41,223 bases of DNA from Elusimicrobiota bacterium (GCA_027452025.1 DAIDHI010000007.1:1-41223); one strand, 5' to 3'; counted from the stretch's first letter, positions 15,910 to 25,427 are shown. Notes: generated by a model from the letters alone, not told the origin. Numbers and translations: made by a program.

Positions 15910-17471
15910 TGGGCGGCGACCTCCGAAAGCCAGCCTTGCCGTTTGGCGTAGTCCAGGATCCCGGCGTAGACGCCGTCGACGAGCTTGCGGCGGAATCTCG
16001 GCGACTGGAGCCTCACTTCGTCGCGCCGATTCGTCAAATAGGCCATCTCGAAGAGGACCGCCGGCGCGTGGGTGCCGCGAAGGACGTAGAAGCCGGCCTG
16101 CTTGACCCCTCGATCCTCGATGCCGACGCGCTTGGACACGTCGCGCGCCATGAGCGCGGCCAGCTGAGAAGCGGCGTTGATGTACTCGGTTTTCGACAGC
16201 TCGCCGAGCAGCATTTGCGCGGCGGCGTCCTCCGCCGCCGGCTTGTTCTCCAGCTGGAGCGAGGAGTTCTCGAAGTCGGCGAGCTGCTCGGCCTGGGGAT
16301 CCGTGGCGTGCTCGGATTCAAAGTAGACCTCGAAGCCCTCGTCGCGCGGCGTCTTGGAGGCGTTGCAATGCAGAGAGACGAAGAGATCGGCGCCCCAATC
16401 GTTGGCGACGCGCGAGCGCTCCGAAAGCGGCACGAAGGTGTCGTCGTCGCGCGTGAGCCTGACGTCGAAGACGCCGTCTTGCGCGAGCAGGCGGGCCAGT
16501 TGCTTGGCGGCGAGCAAAGTGACGTCCTTTTCTTGGATTCCGTCCGGCCCCGTGGCTCCGGGATCCTTGCCGCCGTGGCCGGCGTCGACGACGATGCGCA
16601 GCCGGCGATGCCCCGAGCCGAGGGGCGAAGCCGCGGGGGCGGCGGCGACCGCGGCCGCCTTCGCCGCCGAGGGGACGGCCCGGGCCGCCTTGGACCGCTT
16701 TTGAGCGACCGCCGAGACGGGCTCGACGACCTCGGAGGGATCCACTCCGGGGCGGTATACGTCGAGCGCGACACGGTGCGGGTCTCGCAGGACCTTGGCG
16801 CGCCACGTCAGTCCGGGCTTGGCCAAGCGCACGGCCAAGCGCGCCGAGCGGGGCGCCTGGGTGAGCGAATAAGCGGCCACCAAGCCGTCGCCGATCTCGC
16901 CGTCCTCCGAGCCGTCGATGATGCCCAGTGGCACCTGGATCTCGACGCCCAAGACGCCGCGGGCCGAGGCGGAGTAAGCAAGCCGCGCGTCGGTCTCCAG
17001 CTCCAGGCGCGTGAAATCCTTATAGGAGAACCAGCGCAGGCGGCCGACGGTGCTTCGCTTGTCGATCGACAGCAGCCTCGTTCGGGGGTGGAAATCCGTC
17101 TTGATCCCGGACCACGACACGAAGGTCGGCGACTCGAGGAAGGCCAGAGGGATCCAAGCCTCGTCGGCGCGCAGCAGCACGGGGAGGCTCAACTCGATCG
17201 GCTTGCCGTCCACCCTCGCGTCCTTGCTCGCGACGAAGAACACCATCTTGCGCCCCCGCAGGGTCATCTCGATGCGCCCGGCGACCTGGTACCAATAGAC
17301 CTGCGCCCCGTAGAGCTTGCCCACCGTATCGGCGCTCAAATAAACGTCGGGGCCGGCCTGGTAGGTTTCCACGGGATCGTGATAGCGGCCGGCCAACAGC
17401 ACCGCTGCCCGCTGCGCGCAAGCGGGCAGCGCCAAAAGGACGGCCAACGACGCAAGGACGAGCTTTCTCAT
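15906..17471 (-). CDS. N-acetylmuramoyl-L-alanine amidase (AmiC-type, zinc-dependent)
   Basis: A 521-residue exported murein hydrolase that cuts the amide between N-acetylmuramic acid and the stem peptide. Residues 1-19 are a signal peptide; the end (LPACAQ) could be a poor lipobox, but signal peptidase I cleavage is likelier. A copper-amine-oxidase-N-like domain covers about 35-135, and an AMIN-like domain about 145-245, which targets such enzymes in diderms. A Lys/Ala-rich linker precedes the Amidase_3 domain at 290-510. Zinc ligands are H299 (DAGHGG), E314 and H368 (SLHCNA), with catalytic Glu E475 (LFEMAYLTN). The TAG of the preceding RNase gene directly abuts the ATG, and the stop overlaps murI. 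In the family, activity is usually restrained by an autoinhibitory helix, possibly the insert at 390-435. Confidence 0.94.
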   Translation of the reverse strand: MRKLVLASLAVLLALPACAQRAAVLLAGRYHDPVETYQAGPDVYLSADTVGKLYGAQVYWYQVAGRIEMTLRGRKMVFFVASKDARVDGKPIELSLPVLLRADEAWIPLAFLESPTFVSWSGIKTDFHPRTRLLSIDKRSTVGRLRWFSYKDFTRLELETDARLAYSASARGVLGVEIQVPLGIIDGSEDGEIGDGLVAAYSLTQAPRSARLAVRLAKPGLTWRAKVLRDPHRVALDVYRPGVDPSEVVEPVSAVAQKRSKAARAVPSAAKAAAVAAAPAASPLGSGHRRLRIVVDAGHGGKDPGATGPDGIQEKDVTLLAAKQLARLLAQDGVFDVRLTRDDDTFVPLSERSRVANDWGADLFVSLHCNASKTPRDEGFEVYFESEHATDPQAEQLADFENSSLQLENKPAAEDAAAQMLLGELSKTEYINAASQLAALMARDVSKRVGIEDRGVKQAGFYVLRGTHAPAVLFEMAYLTNRRDEVRLQSPRFRRKLVDGVYAGILDYAKRQGWLSEVAAQ

Positions 17472-19580
17472 CTACTCCAGGACGATGCGGTAGTCCTCCC
17501 AAGGCAGCTGCGGGTCGCTTTGGATCTTGACCGAGCGCTGGACGTTCTTCTCGATGTGCGATTGGTGCTGGCGGAAGGCCTCGGCCAGCTGCGGGTGCAG
17601 CAGCAGCCGCACCTGGCCCCCCGGCCGGCCGCCCGTCATTTCATGGATTTCGCGCTGGATGCGGATGCGGATCGTCTCCGAGGAGAGCACGCGTCCCGCG
17701 CCCTTGCACTCCGGGCACTCGTCCGTGATCAGGCTGCCGGTCGACTGCCGCTTGCGCTCGCGGGTCATCTCGATGAGGCCGAGGCGCGTAATCGGCAGGA
17801 TGCGAATCTTGGCGCGATCATCGCGCGTGGCCTGCGCGAAGGCTTCCATCACCTTGTTGCGGTTGGAGGCCTTGCGCATGTCGATGAAGTCCACGACGAT
17901 GATTCCGCCGATGTTGCGCAGCCGCAGCTGGTGGGCGATCTCCTGCGCGGCCTCGATGTTGGTCTGCGTGACCGTCTCCTCCTGGGACTTGGAGCCGGTG
18001 AAGCGCCCGGTGTTGACGTCGATGGCGCACAGGGACTCCGCTTCCTGAATGACGATGGAACCGCCGTTGGGAAGCGAGACCTTGATCTTGCGGATGTTCT
18101 CGATCTCCTGCTCGAGGTTGAACGCCTTGAAGATCGGCGTCTTGGCGTCGTAGAGGCGGACCTTCTCCTTGAGCTCCGGAGAGATGCCCTCGACGAACTC
18201 GACGACGGACTGATGGACCTGCTTATTGTCGATGAGGTAGACGTAGACCTGGTCCGAGAGGATGTCGCGGGCCACCTGCAGCGTGACGTCCAGATCCTTG
18301 TGCAGCAAGGCCGGCGGATTGGCCGACTGGAATTTCTTCTGGACCGCCTCCCAACTCTGATGGAGGTAGCGCACCTCGCGCTCCAACTCCTCGGCCGTGG
18401 CGCCCTCCGCCTCCGTGCGCACGACGACGCCTTTGCCGCCCAGGACCTCGGCGACGAGCTTGTCCACGATGGCGGAGAGGCGCTTGCGCTCCTCGGGGTC
18501 CTCGATGTGCTTCGAGATTCCCACGTATTCCTGGAAGGGCGTAAAGACCAGGAAGCGGCCGGGCAGTGAGATGTCCATGGTCACCTTCATGCCCTTGGTG
18601 CTGATGGCCTCCTTGGCCACCTGCACCATGATGTGCTGCCCCTTCTTGAGCGTGGCGTCGATGGCGGCGCCGCGCTCGCCGAGCACGTCGGAGATGTAGA
18701 GGTAGGCGTTCTTCTCGAAGCCGATGTTGACGAAGGCCGAGGAAATGCCGGGCAGGACGTTCTCGACGACGCCCTTGTAGATGTTGCCGACGATGGACTC
18801 CTCGCTCCTGCGCTCCCACATGAGCTCCGCCAGGCGTCCATCCTCGATGATGGCGACCCGGGTCTCCTCGAAGCTCGTCTGGGCCAGGATCTCGCGCTTG
18901 ACGGGCTTCTTGGGCGCGCGCGGCTGGGCGTGAGCGCCTTCGCGATGGCGCTGCTCGTGTTGATGCTGCTCGGAGTGTCCCTCGCCGCTGCGGCGCTCGC
19001 GCTCGCGGTGGCCGTCGCGGTGCCCTTCGCCGCGACGCTTGTCGCCGCGATGCGGCTGCTGCGGATTCTGCCGCTGCTCCTGGTGCTGCCCGCGCTGGCG
19101 CTGCTGCCCGTGCTGGCCATGCTGGCCGTGCTGCCCGGCTTGCCCCTGCGGCTGCCCCTGCTGACCCTGAGGCTGGCCCTGCGGCTGCCCGGCTTGCCCC
19201 TGGCCCTGGGCCTGGCCTGAGCCTGCGCGCCCTCCGCGGCCTCGGCGCCGGCGGCGGCCGTGGCGTTGCTCCCCGGGCTGGCGCTGCTGCGGCTGGCCGG
19301 CCTGCGGCGACTGCTCCGGCGCGGGAGAGCCCTGCTGCGCCTGAACGGCGGCCTGGGCTTCCTGGGGGGCGCGCGGCTCGGTTGGTTCCGCGGCTGGAAG
19401 GACCTCGCTTTCCGGAGGGCTTCCGGCCGCGGGCTCGAGGACGGGCTCGCTATCCAAGACGCGCCGAGGCTCGGGCGTCTGGGCCGCGGTCGGGAAGTCC
19501 TCGCGCAGCTTCTCTCCGGGATCGAAGGACGGCGCGGCGTTCGGGGCCGCGGGAGGCAAATCTTTTTCTTCGTTCGACAT
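17472..19580 (-). CDS. rng: Ribonuclease E/G family endoribonuclease with long Gln-rich N-terminus
   Basis: A 702-residue enzyme. The catalytic part (about 232-702) has an S1 RNA-binding region (260-340), the metal-binding aspartates in AIDVNTGRF (D521) and VVDFID (D564), the Zn-link CPECKGAG (622-629), and a C-terminal RNase G-like domain. It would cut single-stranded RNA in decay and rRNA processing. The frame is open upstream to 21113, but an ATG at 19580 with AAGGAG about 10 bases before it, just after the rodA stop, is the real start. Residues 1-230 are disordered: acidic/Pro-rich, then Q/G/H-rich with GQPQGQ repeats, then Arg/His-rich, much like the Rho N-terminus. There is no RNase E-type C-terminal scaffold, so RNase G is the nearer label. 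Confidence 0.92.
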   Translation of the reverse strand: MSNEEKDLPPAAPNAAPSFDPGEKLREDFPTAAQTPEPRRVLDSEPVLEPAAGSPPESEVLPAAEPTEPRAPQEAQAAVQAQQGSPAPEQSPQAGQPQQRQPGEQRHGRRRRRGRGGRAGSGQAQGQGQAGQPQGQPQGQQGQPQGQAGQHGQHGQHGQQRQRGQHQEQRQNPQQPHRGDKRRGEGHRDGHRERERRSGEGHSEQHQHEQRHREGAHAQPRAPKKPVKREILAQTSFEETRVAIIEDGRLAELMWERRSEESIVGNIYKGVVENVLPGISSAFVNIGFEKNAYLYISDVLGERGAAIDATLKKGQHIMVQVAKEAISTKGMKVTMDISLPGRFLVFTPFQEYVGISKHIEDPEERKRLSAIVDKLVAEVLGGKGVVVRTEAEGATAEELEREVRYLHQSWEAVQKKFQSANPPALLHKDLDVTLQVARDILSDQVYVYLIDNKQVHQSVVEFVEGISPELKEKVRLYDAKTPIFKAFNLEQEIENIRKIKVSLPNGGSIVIQEAESLCAIDVNTGRFTGSKSQEETVTQTNIEAAQEIAHQLRLRNIGGIIVVDFIDMRKASNRNKVMEAFAQATRDDRAKIRILPITRLGLIEMTRERKRQSTGSLITDECPECKGAGRVLSSETIRIRIQREIHEMTGGRPGGQVRLLLHPQLAEAFRQHQSHIEKNVQRSVKIQSDPQLPWEDYRIVLE

Positions 19581-19594
19581 GTGACGTTCTCTCC

Positions 19595-20935
19595 TTACAA
19601 AAGCGCGTAACGGCGCGAATAGACGTTGGCGACGATGCCCAAAGCCCACATCGTGATCATGAGGCTCGAGCCGCCGTACGAAATCATGGGCAGCGGGATG
19701 CCGGCCACGGGCATCAGCCCGAGGCACATCCCGACGTTCAAGGCCAGTTCGAAGGCGAACATCGTGGCCAGGCCTGCGCAGACCAGCAGACCGAAGCGGT
19801 CGCGGGCCAGCTTGCCGATGGCCACGATGCGGTAGATGAGGAGCATGTAGAGCCCGAGAATGCCGATCGTGCCCCAGAAGCCCAGCTCCTCGCCGACGAC
19901 GGCGTAGGCGAAATCCGTGTGCCGCTCGGGCAAAAAGCCCAGCTGCGACTGGGTTCCGTTGAAGAGACCCTTGCCAAAGAGACCGCCGGAGCCTATGGCG
20001 ATCTGCGACTGGTGCACGTGGTAGGCCGCGCCCTGGATGTCGACTTGCGGCGCGACGTAGGCCACGAAACGGTTGCGCTGATAGCTCTTCATCCGGTGGT
20101 TGACGGTGATGCCGGAGATCAGGCCCGCGCACAAGATCAGCGGAAACGCGACGAAATACATCCCCCGCACCTGCAGGCGCAGCCAGGCCGAGACCTTCCA
20201 CGACGCGAAGCTCGCGATTCCCGTGCCCGCCATCACCAGGGCCGTGGCGCGTCCGAAGTGCTCGGTCTGCAGGATGAAATGGGCGAAGGTGCCCGGAGCG
20301 GCCTGGGGATACGCGATCTGAAAGTAGGTGAAGAGAAGCGGCATGGCGACGGCGGTGGCGCCGAAGCCGATGACTCCGAAGAGATGCGTCAGGCTCGCCC
20401 CGGCGCAGAAGAGCATGCCGATGATGATCGGCAGGAAGGTCAGCACCGTCGAGTAGTCGGGCTGCTTGACGATCAGGGCCATGAGCGGCGCCGCCAGCAG
20501 CACCGCCAGGACGATCGTCGAGAGCTCCTTGATCTTGCGCGCCCGAGCGTCGAGAAACGCCGCCATGACGAGGATCAGGCCGATGCGCGCCAGCTCCGCC
20601 GGCTGGAAGGTCAGCGGTCCCAGGTTTATCCACGACCTGTGGCCTTTGTGCACGGAGCCGACGACGAGCACGGCCACGAGCATCGCCAAGCAGAGCCCGT
20701 AGACGACCTTGGCCTGGTCCTGGTAGATCTGGTAATTGAAGCCCAGCGCGGCCAAGAACAGGACGATGCCGCCGAACAAGGCGACGAAGTGGCGCTGCAC
20801 CAAGGAGGCGTAATAGGGCAGGGGGCTCGCCGCGGAGAGCATGACGATCGTCCCCATGAGCACGAGCCCGCCGGCCGCCAGCGCGAAGGCCCAGTCGATG
20901 CGGCCCTTCACGCCCGACTCCGCGCGCACCGCCAT
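19595..20935 (-). CDS. rodA: RodA, SEDS-family peptidoglycan glycosyltransferase
   Basis: A 446-residue polytopic membrane protein that polymerises glycan strands for lateral wall growth with PBP2. SEDS signatures are present: FQPAELARIGLIL (110-122), KQPD (157-160), the long extracellular-loop motif SGGLFGKGLFNGTQSQLGFLPE (given as positions 316-337), PERHTDF with conserved Asp341, and GIPLPMISYGG near the C-terminus. It is about 70 residues longer than typical RodA because of extra hydrophobic sequence at about 205-300. Its ATG overlaps the mrdA stop as TGATG, the usual RodA/PBP2 pairing. Confidence 0.95.
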   Translation of the reverse strand: MAVRAESGVKGRIDWAFALAAGGLVLMGTIVMLSAASPLPYYASLVQRHFVALFGGIVLFLAALGFNYQIYQDQAKVVYGLCLAMLVAVLVVGSVHKGHRSWINLGPLTFQPAELARIGLILVMAAFLDARARKIKELSTIVLAVLLAAPLMALIVKQPDYSTVLTFLPIIIGMLFCAGASLTHLFGVIGFGATAVAMPLLFTYFQIAYPQAAPGTFAHFILQTEHFGRATALVMAGTGIASFASWKVSAWLRLQVRGMYFVAFPLILCAGLISGITVNHRMKSYQRNRFVAYVAPQVDIQGAAYHVHQSQIAIGSGGLFGKGLFNGTQSQLGFLPERHTDFAYAVVGEELGFWGTIGILGLYMLLIYRIVAIGKLARDRFGLLVCAGLATMFAFELALNVGMCLGLMPVAGIPLPMISYGGSSLMITMWALGIVANVYSRRYALL

Positions 20936-22806
20936 CAGCGAGCCCTCCCGGCCGGCAGCGGCAGCAGCTTGGGCGCCTCGGCCAGCGGCTTGGGCAGCCT
21001 CGGCTTGGGCTTAGGCTTGCTCTCTTCGAGATGGAAGGCCGCAGCGATGATCTTGTGCGCCACGGGCACGCCGCCCTCCCAGCTCTCGCCGCCGTTCTCC
21101 ACGATGACGGCAAAGGCTATCTGAGGAGGCTTGCCCGGCCAGCCGGCGTAGCCCATGAACCAGCTGTGGTCGGCGCCGGAGCTGTTCTGGGCCGTGCCCG
21201 TCTTGCCGCGGACGTCGAGTTGCGGGAAATTGGCTCCGTGGGCGGTGCCGCCGTCGCCGGTGACGACGAGCTTCATGCCCTGCCGGATGAGGTCCCACAC
21301 CTCGGGCTTCAACTCCACCTGACCGAGCTTCTCCGGCTGCTGCTGGTAGTCCGGCCGCCCCTGGCCGTACTCGATGCGATCGGTGTAATGCGGCCTCCAG
21401 AGCGTCCCGCCGTTGGCGATCGCCGCCGCTACGACGGCCATCTGGATGGGCGTGACCAGCAGCTCGCCCTGGCCGATCGAGAGGTTGACGGTGTCGCCGT
21501 CATACCAGCCCCGACCCGCCTTGGCCCGCGTCTGCGGACCGAAGACATGGCCGGACTTCTCGCCGCGCAGCGCGATCTCCGTCTTCTGGCCGAGGCCGAA
21601 CATCCTCTCGTATTTCTCGATCGTGGGCCCGCCGATCTTGAGACCCATCGTGTAGAAGTAGACGTCGCAGGAGTGCTCCAGCGCCTCGAGGAAGTCGACG
21701 GCTCCGTGCCGGCGCGGCCCGGTCTTCGCGTGATAAACCCAACAGTGGAACATCTTGCGCCCCAGATAGAAGTAGCCCGGGCAGTAGACGGTCTGCTTAG
21801 GATCGACGCGGCCGGTCTGCAGGCCCGCCGCGCCCACGATGGTCTTGAACATCGAGCCCGGGGAAAACGTGCCGGAGATCGCGTTGTTGAATTCCGGCAG
21901 GTCGGCGACGGTCTTTTTGACCGCCTCGGGGTCCGTGGACAGCAGGGCGTTCGGGTCGAAATCGGGCGCCGAAGAAAGGGCCAGGATCGCCCCGCTGCCA
22001 GGGTCGAGCACGACGGCCGCGCCGCGTCCGCTCTTGGAGGTGCGCAGCGCGTCGTCGGCGGCCTTTTGGATATCGCGATCGATGGTCAGATGAATGTTGC
22101 TTCCGGCGATCCACGGGATGCGCTCGAGCTCCTTCTTGAGGCGTCCCTGCGCGTCCACCTGCATGCGGATGCCGCCGTCGCGCCCCCTCAGTTCCCTTTC
22201 GAAGACGGACTCGATGCCCAGGCGGCCGATGCGCGAGTCCACGCGATAGCCGTCGTTCTTGAGCCTCTTCCAGCTGCGCGGATCCATGCGGCTCATGTAG
22301 CCGATCAAGTGGCTGGCGAAGCGGCCATAGGGATAATAGCGGCGGGCCTCGACGATGAGATCGACGCCGGGATAGATGGTCTTGAGCTCCGAGAGGCGGA
22401 ACATCGTCTGCGGCGGCAGGTTTTCGGCGAGACGAATCGCCGTGTCTTCCTGCACGGCCTGCTCGAGCCGCGCGAGGATCTCGTCGGGATCCTTCTTGAG
22501 CTGGCGTCCGAGCTCCTGCGCCAGCGGCTTCAAATTGGCCTTTTCCTTCGTCTTGCTGGGCAGGTAGATGAGCGAGAACGCGGGCTCGTTGGTCGCGATG
22601 GCATCGCCGTCCCGGTCGTAGATGCGGCCTCGCGGCGCGGTCTGGTAGATGATCTGGCTGCTGTTGCGCTCCGCCGCCATGCGGTATTCGACGTTATCGA
22701 CGATCTGCAGCTGGACCAGACGCAAGGCCAGGGCGGCGCCGATCAAGGAGGCGATGACCCAGATGCCCTGGAGCCGATCCTTGAGCGCCTGGTGGCCCTG
22801 GATCAT
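20935..22806 (-). CDS. mrdA: Penicillin-binding protein 2 (elongation transpeptidase)
   Basis: A 623-residue class B PBP. One N-terminal membrane helix is at about 15-36, a PBP dimerisation/pedestal domain spans about 55-225, and the transpeptidase domain about 260-590. The SxxK active site is S318-M-F-K321, the second motif S379-C-D, and the third K535-T-G. The C-terminal 30 residues are Lys/Pro-rich. It crosslinks lateral peptidoglycan with RodA. The start overlaps the mreD stop (ATGA) and the stop overlaps rodA (TGATG). Order and spacing match the classical mreBCD-mrdA-rodA cluster. Confidence 0.96.
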   Translation of the reverse strand: MIQGHQALKDRLQGIWVIASLIGAALALRLVQLQIVDNVEYRMAAERNSSQIIYQTAPRGRIYDRDGDAIATNEPAFSLIYLPSKTKEKANLKPLAQELGRQLKKDPDEILARLEQAVQEDTAIRLAENLPPQTMFRLSELKTIYPGVDLIVEARRYYPYGRFASHLIGYMSRMDPRSWKRLKNDGYRVDSRIGRLGIESVFERELRGRDGGIRMQVDAQGRLKKELERIPWIAGSNIHLTIDRDIQKAADDALRTSKSGRGAAVVLDPGSGAILALSSAPDFDPNALLSTDPEAVKKTVADLPEFNNAISGTFSPGSMFKTIVGAAGLQTGRVDPKQTVYCPGYFYLGRKMFHCWVYHAKTGPRRHGAVDFLEALEHSCDVYFYTMGLKIGGPTIEKYERMFGLGQKTEIALRGEKSGHVFGPQTRAKAGRGWYDGDTVNLSIGQGELLVTPIQMAVVAAAIANGGTLWRPHYTDRIEYGQGRPDYQQQPEKLGQVELKPEVWDLIRQGMKLVVTGDGGTAHGANFPQLDVRGKTGTAQNSSGADHSWFMGYAGWPGKPPQIAFAVIVENGGESWEGGVPVAHKIIAAAFHLEESKPKPKPRLPKPLAEAPKLLPLPAGRAR

Positions 22807-23279
22807 CCTCTTGTCTCCAGGTAGGAGCCCCAGAAAGGATAGGCGACGGCGGCGACGAGGCAGTTATAGAACGGGTCGGCGAGGAAAGAGGGCCAGCCTA
22901 CCCACTCGAAGCTCTTGATGAACATCGCGCCCAGCACGCCGATGAGGAGAAAGTAGGCCCATGTCATGAAGAACACGACCATGCATTGAGGCGCCAGGTC
23001 GCGTACGTCGAGCTGGCGGCGCACCATCCCCGCGCCGTAGGCCGCAACGGTCAGGGCCAGCGCGTTGCCGCCGAAAAGATGCGCGCTCATGACGTCCAGG
23101 AACAGGCCCCATCCGAAGCCGAAGAACATCCCGCGCACCGGGCCTAAGGCGGCCGCGATGATTACGGTCAGCACGAGGAGCACTTGGGGCGCCACGCCGG
23201 CCAGGGCGAAATGCGTCGTCCACCACCACTGCACCACCATGCCGCCGACGAAGAGCGCGAAGAGGCGAAGCGGCCTCAT
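22803..23279 (-). CDS. mreD: Rod shape-determining protein MreD
   Basis: A 158-residue, strongly hydrophobic protein with about five membrane helices and a short C-terminal tail, typical of MreD in size and composition. MreD links MreC to the elongasome in the inner membrane. Sequence conservation in this family is low, so position is the main support: it overlaps mreC upstream and mrdA downstream by ATGA. An FxxGxxxGLFLD-like segment (FGFGWGLFLDVMS) matches the conserved MreD core. Confidence 0.9.
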   Translation of the reverse strand: MRPLRLFALFVGGMVVQWWWTTHFALAGVAPQVLLVLTVIIAAALGPVRGMFFGFGWGLFLDVMSAHLFGGNALALTVAAYGAGMVRRQLDVRDLAPQCMVVFFMTWAYFLLIGVLGAMFIKSFEWVGWPSFLADPFYNCLVAAVAYPFWGSYLETRG

Positions 23280-24181
23280 GGGGCGCCCTCCTCGGTATTG
23301 GAGGCCTCTTCCTTGCCCGGAGCCGGCGCCAGGGGCTGCGCCTCGGGCTGCGCCTTCAGGATCATGACCTCCCGAAGGGAAGAGGCGTCGACGGCGGGCT
23401 GGACATCGAGGGCTTGAAAGGCCAAAAACGGATCCAAAGGCAGGACCTTCGACACGGTGCCGATCAGGATGTCCGGAGGGAAGGTCGCGCTCGTCGGCGA
23501 GGTATAGACCATGTCCCCGACCCGGGCCTTGGCGTCGGGCGGCAGGTAGTTCATGCGCAGCGAGGAGATGCCCTGGCCTTGCAGGAGCCCCTCGTAGTCG
23601 GTCGGCGTCTCCGTGCTGGCCGACGCCACGTACGCCGCCACCGCCGAAAGGTCATCGGTGACGAGCAAGACGACGGAATCCTTGCGGCGCGCCTCCTTGA
23701 CGCGGCCGATCACGACGACCTGGTCCCCCTTCTGCCCCAGGACGGGCGCGTTGACCGTCACGCCCTCGTCGGTGCCGGCGTCGACGGTGATGCTGCGATA
23801 CCACTGCAGGGGGTCGCGCTCCATGACGTGGGCCCACAAGGGCGTCCGGCCGGTCGGCGAGCGCAGGGACAGCGCCGCGCGCAGGCGGCCGTTCTCGATC
23901 TTCAAGGAGTCGTTTTCCGCCTGGATCCAGGTGGCCTTCTTGATCTCCTCGAGCATCAGGCGGTTCTCCATGTCGGCGGCGATCAAGTCGCGGATGTTGG
24001 AAGGGACGTTGGCGAAGCGCTGGGCGCCCTTGTCGCCGTAATAGGCGATGGGGTTCATAACGTAGGTGGAGCATGCCTTGAACGCCCGCACCGGCCCGGA
24101 CAAGGGCAGCGACAGCAGGGTCAGGGAAATGATGGCCAACGAGGCCAGTACGTAGTTTGCGACGCGCGTTTCGCGGTGCAT
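23276..24181 (-). CDS. mreC: Rod shape-determining protein MreC
   Basis: About 301 residues: an N-terminal membrane anchor (about 10-32), a helical coiled segment (about 65-105), then a paired beta-barrel domain with the family hallmark VNAPVLGQKG...GRV and a later GD-V-TSPTSATFPPDILIG-V motif. It forms the periplasmic scaffold of the elongasome and activates PBP2. The ATG at 24181 is chosen over a TTG 15 bases upstream because GGAG lies about 9 bases before it. The C-terminal 30 residues are Pro/Glu-rich. The stop overlaps mreD as ATGA, and mreB lies 89 bp upstream. Confidence 0.94.
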   Translation of the reverse strand: MHRETRVANYVLASLAIISLTLLSLPLSGPVRAFKACSTYVMNPIAYYGDKGAQRFANVPSNIRDLIAADMENRLMLEEIKKATWIQAENDSLKIENGRLRAALSLRSPTGRTPLWAHVMERDPLQWYRSITVDAGTDEGVTVNAPVLGQKGDQVVVIGRVKEARRKDSVVLLVTDDLSAVAAYVASASTETPTDYEGLLQGQGISSLRMNYLPPDAKARVGDMVYTSPTSATFPPDILIGTVSKVLPLDPFLAFQALDVQPAVDASSLREVMILKAQPEAQPLAPAPGKEEASNTEEGAP

Positions 24182-24207
24182 GAGTCGGGGCTCCAAGGCC
24201 CCAGGGC

Positions 24208-24223
24208 GTCAGCCTCGGCTGAC
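24208..24223 (-). other. RNA hairpin between mreB and mreC
   Basis: In the 89-bp gap, GTCAGCC (24208-24214) pairs exactly with GGCTGAC (24217-24223). A weaker GGGGC/GCCCC stem (24187-24202) encloses the mreC ribosome site in its loop. There is no U-run, so this is more likely an mRNA-stability or read-through element than a terminator. It may allow a different MreB to MreC ratio. Confidence 0.4.
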
Positions 24224-24270
24224 AGCGCTTAATTCGCTCCCGGCGGGATTTGGGGTGTTAAGGGAGCAGC

Positions 24271-25323
24271 TCAGCTGCCCCGATACCGGTACGAGGTGAC
24301 GAAGTCCGGGCGACGATCCATGATGTGATCGAGTTCCTCGAGGAACTTGCCCGTACCCATCGCCACGCAACTCAACGGATCCGCGGCCCGATGCACGGGG
24401 AGTTCGGTCTCCTGCCGGATGAGGTCCGGAAGACCTCGCAGCAGAGAGCCGCCTCCCGCGAGCATGATCCCGCGATCCACCAAATCCGCAGCCAATTCCG
24501 CCGGAGTCTCCTCCAGCGTGTTCTTGATCACGTCGAGGATCAGCTGCACGGGCTCCATCAGAGCCTGGCGCACCTCCTCCGAAGTGATCAGGACGGTTTT
24601 CGGAAGGCCGGTGGCCTGATCCCGGCCCTTGACCTCCATCGTCTTCTCCTCTTTGAGCGGAAAAACGGATCCGATCTGGATCTTCACGTCCTCGGACGTC
24701 GTCTCGCCGATGAGGAGGTTGTACTTGCGCCGGAAGTGCATCATCACGGCCTCGTCCATCTCGTCTCCGGCGATGTCGATGGACTTGGAGACCACCAGGC
24801 CTCCGAGAGAGATCACGGCGGCTTCCGTCGTGCCGCCGCCGATGTCGACGATAAAGTTGCCGTGCGGCTCCGAGATCGGGAGGTCCGCTCCGATCGCCGC
24901 CGCCATGGGCTCCTCGATCAAATACACTTCGCGCGCGCCGGCCTGCTCCGCCGACTCCTGCACGGCGCGCCGCTCGACTTCCGTGATTCCCGAAGGGATG
25001 CCGATGACGATGCGCGGGTGCAGCAGGCTGCGCCGATTGTGCACCTTGCGGATGAAATACTTGATCATCTCCTGCGTCACCTCGAAGTCAGCGATGACGC
25101 CGTTCTTCAGGGGGCGCACGGCCACGATCGAGGAGGGCGTGCGGCCGAGCATGCGCTTGGCCTCCGCGCCGATGGCGAGCACGCGGCGCGACTCGCGGTC
25201 AATGGCGACCACCGAGGGCTCGCGCAGGACGATGCCCTGGTTCTTGACGTAGACGAGAGTGTTGGCCGTGCCCAAGTCTATTCCCATGTCGTTGGAGAAC
25301 AGACTGAAAAGAAAGTCGAACAT
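24271..25323 (-). CDS. mreB: Rod shape-determining protein MreB (actin-like)
   Basis: A 350-residue actin homologue that forms membrane-bound filaments directing lateral wall synthesis. Visible motifs: hydrophobic N-terminal membrane-binding segment (FDFLFSLF), phosphate-1 [12 protein letters not shown] (14-25), phosphate-2 [26 protein letters not shown], and adenosine motif [13 protein letters not shown]. Length is normal for the family. It follows the ribosomal alpha operon after a 172-bp gap holding strong hairpins and a promoter-like sequence, and begins the mre cluster. There is no convincing Shine-Dalgarno sequence; the -10 is only 9 bases from the ATG. Confidence 0.98.
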   Translation of the reverse strand: MFDFLFSLFSNDMGIDLGTANTLVYVKNQGIVLREPSVVAIDRESRRVLAIGAEAKRMLGRTPSSIVAVRPLKNGVIADFEVTQEMIKYFIRKVHNRRSLLHPRIVIGIPSGITEVERRAVQESAEQAGAREVYLIEEPMAAAIGADLPISEPHGNFIVDIGGGTTEAAVISLGGLVVSKSIDIAGDEMDEAVMMHFRRKYNLLIGETTSEDVKIQIGSVFPLKEEKTMEVKGRDQATGLPKTVLITSEEVRQALMEPVQLILDVIKNTLEETPAELAADLVDRGIMLAGGGSLLRGLPDLIRQETELPVHRAADPLSCVAMGTGKFLEELDHIMDRRPDFVTSYRYRGS

Positions 25324-25332
25324 GCTGGTTGA

Positions 25333-25361
25333 ATCTTACCTAATCGGAGCTCGGTTTTGTC
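25333..25361 (-). promoter_or_regulatory. Candidate mreB promoter
   Basis: TCGACA (25361-25356, five of six matches to the -35 consensus) and TAAGAT (25338-25333) are separated by 17 bp in the only AT-rich stretch of the gap. The start would fall at about 25326, giving a leader of about 3 bases before the ATG. Assigned by eye. Confidence 0.5.
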
Positions 25362-25427
25362 GAGCTTTTTTGACTATTTTGTTGCCTATTTTAAGCGCCG
25401 TTTCCGGCCCGCGCCGCGCTCTCCGAA

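Noticed and set aside
17472-21113. 1213-codon minus-strand frame suggesting an RNase fused to an N-terminal domain
   Set aside because: The upstream part is an out-of-phase shadow of rodA and mrdA; a proper ribosome site and ATG at 19580 mark the real start.
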